Source: SB11 sp965249955 (GTDB lineage Bacteria > Bacteroidota > Bacteroidia > UBA8524). Taken from it: a stretch of DNA of 64,000 nt. The stretch lies in the NCBI GenBank assembly GCA_965249955.1, contig OZ252261.1:2666001-2730000 (forward strand), written 5' to 3'. The position numbers were made by a program, and so were the translations under genes. Below are positions 36,601-44,087 of the stretch, piece by piece. The notes under the pieces were generated by a model, which worked only from the letters and a program-made list of their open reading frames with translations, made no database searches and had not been told where the DNA came from. The stretch's first letter is position 1. Every line of letters starts with the position of its first letter.

Positions 36601-36862
36601 TTCCTGCGAGAGGTGTACTTGAATAAGCCGTGGTAATTTGCACTTGAGATGGCCCAAATTGACCCGTCGCTCCTGCATTAGTAAATGTGAATGTTTGTGC
36701 AGTTGATGAGGTTATACCACATATCACAAACATAAAAGTTAGAAGTGCTGATAAGTTTATCCGTGAAAGTAAACTTCGCGGATATTTTGTTGCAAAGACC
36801 TTAGAGCCTGATAGCCCACAGGATTGCAAATCGCATGGTTTGCTTGATACTTGTAAATTCAT
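30614..36862 (-). CDS. Giant mosaic T9SS cargo protein
   Basis: 2082 residues. A long N-terminus ending in a signal helix (LSALLTFMFVICGITSSTAQ, about 37-56) is followed by a glycine-rich domain (about 60-335), a CARDB-like region (about 336-440), an FnIII-like unit (about 445-535), a right-handed parallel beta-helix (about 540-960), two PKD-like domains (about 970-1145), a CUB-like domain (about 1150-1270), two more PKD-like domains, a GEVED domain (about 1447-1590), five DUF5011/HYR-like Ig repeats (about 1594-1990) and a type A sorting domain (about 2005-2082; LYPNPSNGSFTINF). It is probably a surface adhesin or matrix protein. Residues 1-36 form an unusually long pre-signal extension. No catalytic motif is evident. 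Confidence 0.92.
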   Translation of the reverse strand: MNLQVSSKPCDLQSCGLSGSKVFATKYPRSLLSRINLSALLTFMFVICGITSSTAQTFTFTNAGATGQFGPSQVQITTAYSSTPLAGKVAVVNGIQYWIVPQTGFYHIEATGAKGYGPYGGRGAFMSGDFQLTKGDTLKILVGQKAPPPVGSNNQYAGGGGTFLTYMDNTPLIIAGGGGGSWATSHTATTDASITTSGNASANAVNTGSGGTNGNGGATSSSADGGGGLLTNGGGTGGGKSFISGGEGGTGTSAGRGEGGFGSGGGTSSWDNYRCGGGGGYSGGAGAAQNSATGNPEGGGGGSYNAGSMQNNLASMGIGDGLLVIKVLSSGAQNDAGVIAVDSPNVYCSGVHNVVVSVQNFGTNQIDSVTVNWSVDGVAQTPYNYTGIIDTVGGSGSFVRQMSIGSYNFTSAAHSVKAWTSMPNGVTDTVVINDSVQVTKQANLPPPTGVSSSALTPNSVTINWVAGSVSNTWAYVNSTNNVKPTGSGTIVTSPTVNLSSLQPRTNYYFFVREICATGDSSVWEGPYTYRTPCVAPLSGTYTIDANQAPSSTNFVSFSEAVLSLHECTINGPVVFQVAAGTYTEQLVFDEIPGASATNTVTFVGAGKGSTILTHDGSSTADMITVLFNGTDYVGFRDMTISATDITYGIGVLLTNEANYNRFENLHIKMNNSSTGTFTVGIALSGSLTSGTANGNNGNYNVFDSLDVEGAYYGMSLRGASTSSYIVGNQITNCNFSQQNYYPVYTYYGDKMLIDNCVTSPTRNAAGDGFYIYYASNSVISNNTIDARDYGMYLYYFNANSYDNSIRSLVYNNRVHSSSDYGVYFYYADNLKIYHNSVSATSGYAVRFFNSDNSVVLNNHFKNYRTSANSYVFYTSGSSFDSLDYNNYMSYSSSDQFYFDGAIADFAALQAAQPVFNINSYNQEPNFISNSDLHIDQSVINLRGIRIYDVVNDNDGDVRCLFSPTLGADESYFPTPSPTAVIASPDSLYENSPAVFFSAFKPIAGVVLDYTWYLDGVAVDKGRDYKATLATGTYDLAMTVRSCQGSDSVSQKITVKAPTRTPISDFSASKLVVDLVEEVQFSDLSDFGATSWLWSGSPSSEIIWDNPNSDNPTAFFLSSGEYEICLSTDNANGAGTTKCKKAYISVNENVDFCSSLSSKASSGRISDEGGVSGIYTNSTNCTFAIQPCADKVFLKFKSFDVADAGDVLKVYDGVDNTGILLGSFTSSSSTLPGGVSGLVANSGKMFLEWSTNGAGTANGFEAYWTSTPDKGTPTPTADFTVPSTIYTDKVATFSSASTGSLLAYEWDFNPPNNQEGLEGGNLNFDRYAWNTAGTYPVKLSVTNCGGISTITKSVTVVDPTTAPVVGFKADKLRAPVLNTITLTDTSKQGPTNWKWEVTPALTASIIGADNEETFKVSFNKSGMYTIKLVATNSVGADSAVQVNYLDIFDYCDPVAGTLSSDIGISRVKLRSIDNTSSVGTSRYTSYLNDFTPVELFKRSSVDIIVERNSIVDSMNRKIWVDWNNDGDFDDAGELVASEPAAKTLAFAATFTVPSTAVIGYTTLRVGTSYGSDNNTPCGINPAGEYEDYPLFISVDNVKPVVTLNGPDTVKVEQWYQYTDMQATAFDNIDGNITSSIVVNNNVDTTKVGTYYVTYSVIDTEGNTSELATRVVEVTPDVTAPVIDVLGNKPEVITVNTAYSDAGATATDYLNRNLLGINTGDNIDMNKLGSYYVYYTVADAAGNKDSAVRIVNVIDDVAPVLTLTGNDTVVVEVNTTYTEPGYTGTDNYYAGVNIIVNQNMVNLSTVGIYPITYTATDSSGNITITTRYIDVQDNTLPVIKLIGKDTVVIDVHTDYFEQGAKVTDNYCQNVQWDVDTAPNNEVLGNYTLTYSAVDCENNNATTVTRIVKVVDRTAPVLYLKGLPTITVQRWQPYNDAGVKIVDNYYDSTTLAGLMDITSNIDYITEGVYSICYQVTDPSGNASNQVCRVVTVGANTTSVNEDFASKMNLYPNPSNGSFTINFGNALAEDAILSITDMTGRTIHEVKVNALTETMSIDLTTLPAGVYMARIQQSQNQAVLRFTIAK

Positions 36863-37191
36863 ATAAGTTATTTAATTGTTAATTTTAGATGTAGATGATA
36901 GAAAAAGACTAAGTATTTACTTGGACTTGTGTTGGGATACAATCATCTGTAATACCGACTGATGTGTATATTGAGTACTTGGCTGAATAGAATAGAACAC
37001 AGTTAATAGCGGCACTATTAATAGCTGCTTTAAACGTACTCCAAGAGAATAGAAATTCACTTTTTCTATAGCAAAAGCTAAAGGAGGCTTGAGTTTTACT
37101 GAGGGCATAGAATGCCCCTCCCACTCACTGGGTAATGATTTCAAGAACATTGTTAATTAATTAAATTTTACCTTTAAATTTTTCGAACAAT
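36863..37191 (-). other. Long leader of the giant gene with unproven small ORFs
   Basis: The stretch between the ATG at 36862 and the nearest promoter-like pair (37192-37220) has no recognised gene. Two overlapping minus-strand frames, 36917-37150 (77 codons) and 36909-37124 (71 codons), have no family resemblance. A hairpin around GAGGGCAT/ATGCCCC lies at about 37100-37122. If the promoter call is right, this is a 5' leader of about 320 bases, unlike the very short leaders elsewhere. Confidence 0.3.
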
Positions 37192-37220
37192 CAAAAATAG
37201 TGACCTACCTTAAAACACAA
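37192..37220 (-). promoter_or_regulatory. Predicted promoter of the giant cargo gene
   Basis: On the minus strand, TTG (37218-37220), an 18-base spacer and TATTTTTG (37192-37199) form a well-spaced Bacteroidota promoter. No other TAnnTTTG match lies between it and the ATG of the giant gene. Confidence 0.5.
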
Positions 37221-37504
37221 TCTAGTCTATCCCTAATATGGGGCATTATTAACTATACAAAGTATAAATAACAAAAAAGAATCAATTGAGTAACATTAAA
37301 CTAAGTTTGAAGCTCTACTTATTCTAACTCCAAATATAAAACATATTCATGTTTATTGGGGATATAATTTAACATATTAGGTGTTTAATAGGTGAAAAAT
37401 GATGTTTACATAACATTAAACACCTTGTGTTTAGTTAGTAACAGTTATTAAGTCAAGTTAATGTCATATTATTTATGAGCCATTTTTCATCAATATTACA
37501 TCAA

Positions 37505-37534
37505 TTTGATTGCCATATATTCAAAGTATATTTG
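37505..37534 (+). promoter_or_regulatory. Predicted promoter of a small RNA
   Basis: TTTG (37505-37508), an 18-base spacer and TATATTTG (37527-37534) form one of the best promoter matches of the window. It faces no protein gene on the plus strand. Confidence 0.5.
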
Positions 37535-37540
37535 TTTTGA

Positions 37541-37672
37541 TTACAGATTAAAGTAGCACATTACAGGTAGGCATACCAAGGCCTTTTTGAATAGAGAAAG
37601 GAGAATTAACCGACAAAATGATATAGAAAAGCAATGGCCTGAGAATATTTGTTCTCAGGCCATTGCTTTTTG
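37541..37672 (+). ncRNA. Candidate small RNA
   Basis: About 130 bases lie between a strong plus-strand promoter and a 19-bp perfect hairpin with a T-run. No ORF of more than a few codons is present (ATG ATA TAG at 37618). The unit stands alone in a 920-base gene-free gap between the giant cargo gene and purC (36863-37782). It is not recognised as a known RNA family. Confidence 0.4.
37627..37671. terminator. Strong bidirectional terminator
   Basis: A 19-bp perfect inverted repeat, 37627-37645 and 37652-37670 with a six-base loop, is flanked by A and T runs. It can end the candidate RNA on the plus strand, and purC on the minus strand (stop codon at 37783). Confidence 0.85.
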
Positions 37673-37782
37673 TTGAAAGAAAGTAAGAGTATTATACTTA
37701 GTACTTTCTTTTATGTAATAGGCTTGTTATTTAACCTTTTAGTAACACATTTTGATGTGTACACTAAGGCTTGGCATTTCTG

Positions 37783-38745
37783 TTATAAGTTAAAGCTACC
37801 TATAAAGTCATTAACATTGTTTTCTATTTGGTCTAAAATATCATCGTAACTGCGTTTTACAAATGGTTGTCCGGTAATTTTCTCAAACAACTCCACATAC
37901 CTGTCAGTAATACTATTCACCACTTCTTCAGTCATATCAGGTAACTTTTGGTCTTTCTCACCATAAAAGCCGTTAGCCATCAGCCATTCGCGAACAAATT
38001 CTTTCGATAGCTGCTTTTGGTCTTCACCTTTCTTTTGTCTTTTAGTGTAATCATCTTTATAAAAGTACCTTGATGAATCGGGAGTGTGTACCTCATCAAT
38101 CAAAATAATTTTTTTATCAGGATTAAAGCCAAACTCGTATTTAGTATCTACAAGTATAAGCCCTCTCTCATCCGCCATTTGGCTACCTATATTATACAAT
38201 TTGCGGGTATAAGCTTCCAATTGCTCAAGGTCTTTTTTGCGCAATAGCTTTTGTGTCAAAATATCAGCCATAGAAATGTCGGTATCGTGTCCAACATTAT
38301 TTTTTATAGTAGGCGTAATAATTGGCTCAGGCAATCGGTCGTTTTTCTTTAATCCTTCAGGTAAAGTAACGCCACAAATTTCGCGGCCGCCTTTTTCGTA
38401 CAATCTCCAAGCATAACCAGCAAGGTAGCCACGTATTACAAACTCAATAAGTATAGGTTCGCATTTGTGCCCAAAAGTAACATTAGGGTCGGGCGTAGCT
38501 ATTTTCCAGTTAGGCACATCCTTAGCAGTAGCATCTAAAAAGTGTGCGGCTATTTGGTTTAAAATTTGCCCCTTGTAGGGTATTGGTTGTGGCAGCACAT
38601 GGTCAAAAGCCGATATACGGTCGCAGGCTACAACAGCCAAGTACTCATCTTTAATATTGTATATGTCTCTTACTTTTCCTCTGTGAAAACTCTTTTGGTT
38701 TTTTAGAAAAAAGTTGGTTGCTATTAATTGTGTTGTAGATGTCAT
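37783..38745 (-). CDS. purC: SAICAR synthase (purine biosynthesis)
   Basis: 320 residues, of the long (about 300 residues) PurC type. It ligates CAIR with aspartate using ATP, the seventh step of IMP synthesis. GKVRDIY near the N-terminus is the ATP-binding signature, followed by DRISAFDHVLP, VIRGYLAGYAWRLYEK, LILVDTKYEFGF and IDEVHTPDSSRY. A TATACTTG near-match to the promoter core lies 13 bases before the ATG. Monocistronic as far as visible. Confidence 0.97.
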   Translation of the reverse strand: MTSTTQLIATNFFLKNQKSFHRGKVRDIYNIKDEYLAVVACDRISAFDHVLPQPIPYKGQILNQIAAHFLDATAKDVPNWKIATPDPNVTFGHKCEPILIEFVIRGYLAGYAWRLYEKGGREICGVTLPEGLKKNDRLPEPIITPTIKNNVGHDTDISMADILTQKLLRKKDLEQLEAYTRKLYNIGSQMADERGLILVDTKYEFGFNPDKKIILIDEVHTPDSSRYFYKDDYTKRQKKGEDQKQLSKEFVREWLMANGFYGEKDQKLPDMTEEVVNSITDRYVELFEKITGQPFVKRSYDDILDQIENNVNDFIGSFNL

Positions 38746-38863
38746 AGGTTTAGGGCTACAAGTATAACCACTTTATGTAAGGCTATAATAAAAAGGAAAG
38801 ATAAAAAATATTGTGTGTATTTAGTAATTAGTGTTTAACTGTTTAACTAACAGTGAGTAAAGT

Positions 38864-39832
38864 CTAATTTTTATTATTGGTTTCTTGGTACTTATCGTAA
38901 GCCTTCACTATTTCTTTTACTACTTTGTGGCGTACTACGTCACTAACAGTTAGGTAAGCTATTTTAATACCTTTCACCTTATCTAAAATTTTGATGGCTT
39001 TGTTTAAGCCACTCGGTTGGTTGCGAGGTAAATCCACCTGAGTAAGATCTCCTGTGATAATAACTTTTGCACTTGGCCCCATACGGGTAAGAAACATTTT
39101 TAGCTGTGAGTCTGTAGCATTTTGTGCCTCATCCAATATCACATAGCAATTATCCAAAGTACGGCCACGCATAAAAGCCATGGGAGCTATTTCCACTATA
39201 CGACTTTCAATCATCGCTTTTAGCTTATCAGTAGGTATCATGTCATCCAAAGCATCGTACAAAGGACGCAAATACGGGTCAATCTTATCCTTCATGTCAC
39301 CCGGCAAAAAGCCTAAGTTTTCACCCGCTTCCACCGCAGGTCGTGCAAGAATTATACGTTTTATCTCTTTGTTTTTTAATGCTTTTACGGCACAAGCCAC
39401 CGCAGTATACGTTTTTCCTGTTCCCGCAGGTCCAATGGCAAAAACTACATCGTTTTTAGCCACATACTCAACCATTTTGCGTTGGTTAGCAGTGCGCGCG
39501 CGTATTACCTTGCCATTAGCACCATATACCAATACATCGTCTTTACTTATAGGCTCAAAACTTTTAGCCGACTCATTTTTGTCAGCATCTAAAATGTCAA
39601 GCACCTTGTCCTCGCCAAGTTCACCGCTGCGTTTCAATGTAAGTAATATAGCATCAAACTTGTGGCAAAAGTCGTCAATCAGGGCACTTTCGCCCGTAAC
39701 TTTAACAGCATTGCCTCGTGATACAATTTTTAATTTGGGATATTTTATTTGTAACAGCTTGAGAGTGGCGTTGTTGGTTCCCCACAAGTCGGCGGGGTTA
39801 ACCTCATCCAACAGAATGAATTTTTCGTTCAA
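38864..39832 (-). CDS. PhoH family ATPase
   Basis: About 322 residues from TTG 39832 (LNEKFILLDEVNP). An N-terminal KH-like region (about 15-80) is followed by the PhoH ATPase domain: P-loop FAIGPAGTGKTYTAVA, the PAVEAGENLGFLPGD segment and Walker B CYVILDEAQNAT. PhoH proteins are linked to RNA metabolism, often with YbeY. An in-frame ATG at 39886 would add 18 hydrophobic residues and run into the divergent gene, so the TTG is preferred. Divergent from the SAM hydroxide adenosyltransferase, 47 bases apart. Confidence 0.92.
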   Translation of the reverse strand: MNEKFILLDEVNPADLWGTNNATLKLLQIKYPKLKIVSRGNAVKVTGESALIDDFCHKFDAILLTLKRSGELGEDKVLDILDADKNESAKSFEPISKDDVLVYGANGKVIRARTANQRKMVEYVAKNDVVFAIGPAGTGKTYTAVACAVKALKNKEIKRIILARPAVEAGENLGFLPGDMKDKIDPYLRPLYDALDDMIPTDKLKAMIESRIVEIAPMAFMRGRTLDNCYVILDEAQNATDSQLKMFLTRMGPSAKVIITGDLTQVDLPRNQPSGLNKAIKILDKVKGIKIAYLTVSDVVRHKVVKEIVKAYDKYQETNNKN

Positions 39833-39879
39833 ATGATTATGCAGTAATTTTGCTGCAAAATAATAGAATATTACGCACT

Positions 39880-40707
39880 GTGCCAATAGTTACCCTCACA
39901 TCAGATTTAGGAAAAGACACTCATTTGGTAGCTAAGGCAAAAATGCAGCTACTAGAAAAGCTACCTCAAGCTACCGTTTTAGATATATCACATTCGGTGG
40001 CACCCTTTGCTATTGACGAGGCCGTGTATTTAGCCGCCTCTTGCATAAACGATTTTCCACAGGGCACATTACACCTTATTGCTGTTGATATGGATGTGGA
40101 AAAATATGGGCGATTATTAGCCTGTCAGTTTAAAGGGCAGCTATTTGTTGCTGCCGATAATGGCTTTTTGGCCTTGCTTACAAAAGGAGAAGAAGCAACC
40201 TACTACGAGATACCTTTTGAGGCGGATGAAAACAGCAATTTTGCCCCGCTTAAGTATATTTTAATACCTACGGCAATACAGTTGATACAAAAAGGACTGG
40301 AAGCCATAGGCAAGCCCGTTAATGATATATTAGAGAAAACACTTGAGAGACCTTTTGTTATGGCGGGCAAAAGCCTTCGCGGGCATATTGTTTATGTAAA
40401 CAACTATGGCAATGCGGTAACCAATATTACTAGAGATATGTTTGATACAGAAAGGGCTGGGCGCAATTTTGAAATTGTACTAAACCGTTTTGACAGTATT
40501 AATACAATAAGCACAAGCTACAATACCGTTGAAGAAGGCGATTGTCTTTGCTTTTTTAACGAAAACGGCTGGCTTGAAATAGCGGTGAACAGGGGAGAAG
40601 CCAGTCAGCTTTTAGGCTTAGAAAAAGGAAAACGTATTACCATTGATTTTTTTGATGCACAAGCCACCCAAACAACCGTAAAAACAGGCGGATTATTTAT
40701 TAATTGA
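39880..40707 (+). CDS. SAM hydroxide adenosyltransferase (DUF62 family)
   Basis: About 275 residues. VTLTSDLGKDTHLV gives the SAM-binding start, followed by VLDISHSVAPFAIDEAVYLA, the VAADNGFLALL block and, in the C-terminal barrel, GHIVYVNNYGNAVTNI. The family splits SAM to adenosine and methionine with water; relatives include chlorinase and fluorinase. Start taken as GTG 39880 (MPIVTLTSD); ATG 39850 would add ten residues not found in the family. The ABM gene follows after 24 bases. Confidence 0.9.
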   Translation: MPIVTLTSDLGKDTHLVAKAKMQLLEKLPQATVLDISHSVAPFAIDEAVYLAASCINDFPQGTLHLIAVDMDVEKYGRLLACQFKGQLFVAADNGFLALLTKGEEATYYEIPFEADENSNFAPLKYILIPTAIQLIQKGLEAIGKPVNDILEKTLERPFVMAGKSLRGHIVYVNNYGNAVTNITRDMFDTERAGRNFEIVLNRFDSINTISTSYNTVEEGDCLCFFNENGWLEIAVNRGEASQLLGLEKGKRITIDFFDAQATQTTVKTGGLFIN

Positions 40708-40731
40708 GATTTTAGCAAGAGAATATAAAAG

Positions 40732-41028
40732 ATGATTACCCGTATAGTAAAAATGACCTTTAGGCCTGATGCCTGTGCCGATTTTTTAGCAGTATTTAAT
40801 CAATCAAAACATTTGATACGAGGCTTTGAAGGCTGCCAATACCTTGAGTTGCTGCGTGAAAAGCCAAACGGCAATATATTTTTTACCTATAGCCGATGGG
40901 AAGGAGAAGAGTTTCTTGAGAACTACCGTCACTCGCAATTATTTACAGATACATGGGCGCAAACAAAGGTTTTGTTTGCCGATAAACCCCAAGCATGGAC
41001 GGTTGATGTGGCTGAAAGCCTGATGTAG
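40732..41028 (+). CDS. Antibiotic biosynthesis monooxygenase (ABM) domain protein
   Basis: 98 residues. A single ferredoxin-like ABM domain: ITRIVKMTFRPDACADFLAVF, HLIRGFEGCQYLELLRE, FFTYSRWEGEEFLENY, and the terminal VLFADKPQAWTVDV. Such proteins dimerise and can act as quinol or haem-linked monooxygenases or simply as stress-related binding proteins. Probably cotranscribed with the SAM hydroxide adenosyltransferase gene; a strong terminator follows. Confidence 0.87.
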   Translation: MITRIVKMTFRPDACADFLAVFNQSKHLIRGFEGCQYLELLREKPNGNIFFTYSRWEGEEFLENYRHSQLFTDTWAQTKVLFADKPQAWTVDVAESLM

Positions 41029-41130
41029 GCTTGTGATAAGAGTGTTTTTACTGTGATAGGTTAAAACTAACTGCTTTGTAATTTTTTAATAGAAAGAATA
41101 GAATGGATATTCAAATCCATTGTTAAACAA

Positions 41131-41154
41131 AAAAGCACCCAATTGGGTGCTTTT
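41131..41154. terminator. Bidirectional terminator
   Basis: AAAAGCACCC-AATT-GGGTGCTTTT (41131-41154) is symmetric with T-runs on both strands, placed between the convergent ABM gene and ndk. It serves both. Confidence 0.88.
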
Positions 41155-41193
41155 ATATTTTGCCAGTCGCCGAGCAATAGCGAGAAGCATTAC

Positions 41194-41613
41194 CTAAAAC
41201 CTTTCGAATTGAGAGAAGAAGAAATTACCTTCTATTTGTGCGTTTTCAGCACTATCGCTACCGTGTATAGCATTAGCATCAATGCTTTTTGCATATAGGT
41301 TACGTATAGTACCTGCATCTGCTTTCTGAGGGTCAGTAGCACCAATAAGGGTACGGAAATCTTCAACAGCGTTGTCTTTTTCTAAAATAGCAGCAACTAT
41401 AGGGCCACTACTCATAAACTCAACAAGGTCGTTATAAAACGGACGTTCTTTGTGTACCTCGTAAAATTGTCCTGCTCTTTCAGCAGACAATGAAGTATAC
41501 TTTAATGCTTTGATTGAAAAACCAGCTTCAATTATTTGGTTAATAATTTTACCCATGTACCCATTGCGCACTGCATCGGGTTTAATCATTGTGAAAGTTT
41601 GCTGTAAGGCCAT
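41194..41613 (-). CDS. ndk: Nucleoside diphosphate kinase
   Basis: 139 residues from ATG 41613 (MALQQTFTMIKPDAV), the standard family start. The phosphorylated His is in NAIHGSDS; KPDAV, GPIVAAILEKDNAV and the GATDPQKADAGTIR loop are also present. It equilibrates NTP and dNTP pools. An ATG six codons upstream (41631) is possible but would overlap its own promoter core at 41629-41636. Confidence 0.97.
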   Translation of the reverse strand: MALQQTFTMIKPDAVRNGYMGKIINQIIEAGFSIKALKYTSLSAERAGQFYEVHKERPFYNDLVEFMSSGPIVAAILEKDNAVEDFRTLIGATDPQKADAGTIRNLYAKSIDANAIHGSDSAENAQIEGNFFFSQFERF

Positions 41614-41628
41614 TATTCTATTTTTTTG

Positions 41629-41636
41629 CAAAATTA
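41629..41636 (-). promoter_or_regulatory. -7 element of ndk
   Basis: The minus strand reads TAATTTTG, an exact TAnnTTTG match ending 15 bases before the ATG at 41613. No well-spaced -33 element. Confidence 0.45.
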
Positions 41637-41682
41637 TGATTTAAACTTCATTTTAGCGACATTTGCGAAAATTAAAAATAGA

Positions 41683-42693
41683 GTGAACGTTGCCTTACAG
41701 GTTAAAGAAGCATTAGAAAAAACAACTAATCCCAGAATTGTAATTACCACACACCACAAACCCGATGCTGATGCCTTGGGTTCGTCACTGGGTTTATATA
41801 ATTATCTTAAAAAGTTAGGCTACTTTGTTACCGTAATTTCGCCTACAGATTATCCCTCGTTCTTAAACTGGATGCCCAACGAAGAAAAGGTATTCAACTT
41901 TGAGCATCACCCTGAAAAGTGTCGAGATTTTGCGCTTAATGCACAAATGATTTTCTGTCTCGATTTTAATAACCTAAAACGCATTAATGAGTTTGGTGAG
42001 ATAGTGCGCCAAAGTAGTGCTGTTAAGGTAATGATTGACCACCACCTTGAGCCTGAAGGTTTTGAAGATATACGTCTTTGGGATACAACAGCAAGCTCTA
42101 CTGCCGAGTTGGTATATCGTTTTTTGGTTGATTTTGGTGGAGCTGATAATATTGATAAAGACATTGCATCGTGCTTGTATGCCGGTATAATGACCGATAC
42201 AGGTTCGTTCCGTTTTGATATTGTGAAACCTCAAACCCACCGCATAGCCGCTGATTTGCTAGAACGTGGTGTTGAGCACGCCAAAATACACAACTATATA
42301 TTTGATAGCTTTACGCCCAACCGCTGGAAATTTGTTGGCTATATGCTTAGCAACAAAATGGAAGTGTTGGAAGATTTGAAAACAGTTGTTATTTCAGTTA
42401 GTGCTGAAGAACTAAAAGAATTTAATATTAAAACAGGAGATACAGAAGGATTAGTTAATTTTGGACTGAGTATAAAAGGGATAGAATTAGCTGTGTTGAT
42501 TGTAGACCGCACTGTGTTGGTGAAAATGAGTTTTAGAGGCAAGGGACGTTTTCCTGCAAATAAATTTGCTCGAGAGTTTTTTGAAGGAGGGGGACATTTT
42601 AGTGCAGCAGGCGGACAATCAAAACTTAGCTTAGATGAAACCGTAGAAAAGTTTAAAAAAGCAATTGTTACCTATAAAGAATACTTAACTTAG
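41683..42693 (+). CDS. DHH phosphoesterase, NrnA-like nanoRNase/pAp phosphatase
   Basis: 336 residues from GTG 41683, or 355 from an ATG at 41626. The DHH domain (about 15-185) shows THHKPDADALGSS, FCLDFNN and the signature IDHHLEP; the DHHA1 domain (about 230-330) ends in GGGHFSAAGG. It degrades 2-5 nucleotide RNAs and/or dephosphorylates pAp. The GTG puts the first DHH Asp about 30 residues from the start, as in relatives, and does not overlap the divergent ndk promoter; this start is my inference. The FKBP lipoprotein gene follows after 13 bases. Confidence 0.92.
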   Translation: MNVALQVKEALEKTTNPRIVITTHHKPDADALGSSLGLYNYLKKLGYFVTVISPTDYPSFLNWMPNEEKVFNFEHHPEKCRDFALNAQMIFCLDFNNLKRINEFGEIVRQSSAVKVMIDHHLEPEGFEDIRLWDTTASSTAELVYRFLVDFGGADNIDKDIASCLYAGIMTDTGSFRFDIVKPQTHRIAADLLERGVEHAKIHNYIFDSFTPNRWKFVGYMLSNKMEVLEDLKTVVISVSAEELKEFNIKTGDTEGLVNFGLSIKGIELAVLIVDRTVLVKMSFRGKGRFPANKFAREFFEGGGHFSAAGGQSKLSLDETVEKFKKAIVTYKEYLT

Positions 42694-42706
42694 TATATTA
42701 CTATAA

Positions 42707-44080
42707 ATGAAAAACACACCAATTGTAGGGCTATTTGCCCTTATGCTTGTTTTACTTGCCAGTGCCTGTAAAAAAGATTTTAAAACAACAGAAGACGGGC
42801 TAAAATATATGATAGCCTACCAGTCTGACACGGGAGAAGTAGCCGGTGAAGGTGGCTACCTAAAAATGCACATTAAAATGATTGCTCCTGTTGAGATAAA
42901 ACAAGATGACTCTTCGATAGTAAAAAAAGATAGTGTAATTACTGATAGCTATACCGATAGTTATGGCCCTGCCGAAATGTTGGTGTCAAAACCAACCTAT
43001 AAAGGTTGTATAAACGGAGGTTTTGCTACCCTAAGGTCAGGAGATAGTGTTATATACAAAGTATTAGCCGATTCTTTATACTTAAAAACATTTGGTCGTC
43101 CGTTGCCATCGTTTTTGAAAGGCGGCGAAGAGCTTACAGTTATTGTTAAAGTTTTGGAAAGCCTTACCAAAGAAGGGTTTGAGAAAAAACAAAAAGCTGA
43201 GCAAGAAACAGCGGCTAAAGAACAACAAAAACGTACAGACGAAGAGATTAAATTGCTTGAAGAAGCTGCAGCCAGAATGGGCTATGGTGATAAAATGCAA
43301 GTTAATCCAGCAGGTCTACTTTTCTACAAGATAAAAGAAACCAACGGACCAACGGCCGAAACAGGTGCAGTAGGAAGTTTTTACTATAAAGGTATGTTTA
43401 TGGACGGAACTGAGTTTGATAGCAACTATGGTGGTGAACCTTTTAATTTGACTATTGGACAAGGTGGAGCAATACCGGGTTGGTTGGAAGTAGTTGATAA
43501 AATTAAACTAGGCGAAAAATGGGTGATATTTTTACCATCAGGCTTAGGCTATGGTGAAAGAGGCTCAGGAAAAATAGGCCCTAATACTCCGTTGATTTTT
43601 GAAATGGAGCTTAAGGATATCAAATCAGCAGAAGAAGTAAAAAAAGAGCAAGAAGCTATATCTAAAAAACTTTCGGCTGAGGAAAACAAAAAGATAGCCA
43701 ATTTTATTAGCCGCAAAAACATTAAAGGTCTTGTAAAAGATGAAAACATTGATATTTACTACGTAATTGATAATGCAGGTACTGGTGATGCACCCAAAAC
43801 CGATGATATTATGGTAGTTAAAGTACGTGGTTTTGATATGGATGAAAACCCAATACGTGCCTTTACAATGGAAGAGCCTCCAATTGAGCAACCCTACAAT
43901 AGAGGAGCATTCCCTCCAGCTATGGAAGTTGCTTTAGGTAAATTGAAAAAAGGCGGTAAAGTAAGAGTATTAACCCCATCGCGCTATTTCCACGGAGAGC
44001 AAGGTGGCGGTATGATAGCTCCATACACTCCTGTTTTGTTGGAAATTGAGCTAGCAAATATTAAAAAACCTAATAAATAA
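42707..44080 (+). CDS. FKBP-type peptidyl-prolyl isomerase lipoprotein, three FKBP-like domains
   Basis: 457 residues. A lipoprotein signal (LMLVLLASAC, Cys21) is followed by an N-terminal degenerate FKBP-like unit (about 30-155), a charged helix rich in Lys/Glu/Gln (about 158-190), a canonical FKBP domain (about 205-310; GTEFDSNYG, GGAIPGW, LGYGERG and the closing strand), and a third, degenerate unit (about 340-455). Only the middle one keeps the Tyr/Phe-Asp/Trp active-site set. Probably a periplasmic chaperone tethered to a membrane, acting on outer-membrane or T9SS clients. Paired with a second FKBP gene seven bases downstream. Confidence 0.92.
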   Translation: MKNTPIVGLFALMLVLLASACKKDFKTTEDGLKYMIAYQSDTGEVAGEGGYLKMHIKMIAPVEIKQDDSSIVKKDSVITDSYTDSYGPAEMLVSKPTYKGCINGGFATLRSGDSVIYKVLADSLYLKTFGRPLPSFLKGGEELTVIVKVLESLTKEGFEKKQKAEQETAAKEQQKRTDEEIKLLEEAAARMGYGDKMQVNPAGLLFYKIKETNGPTAETGAVGSFYYKGMFMDGTEFDSNYGGEPFNLTIGQGGAIPGWLEVVDKIKLGEKWVIFLPSGLGYGERGSGKIGPNTPLIFEMELKDIKSAEEVKKEQEAISKKLSAEENKKIANFISRKNIKGLVKDENIDIYYVIDNAGTGDAPKTDDIMVVKVRGFDMDENPIRAFTMEEPPIEQPYNRGAFPPAMEVALGKLKKGGKVRVLTPSRYFHGEQGGGMIAPYTPVLLEIELANIKKPNK

Positions 44081-44087
44081 AAATGTT

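Noticed and set aside
39833..39886. phoH start at ATG 39886
   Set aside because: The extra 18 residues are hydrophobic, not part of the family, and overlap the divergent gene. TTG 39832 fits better.
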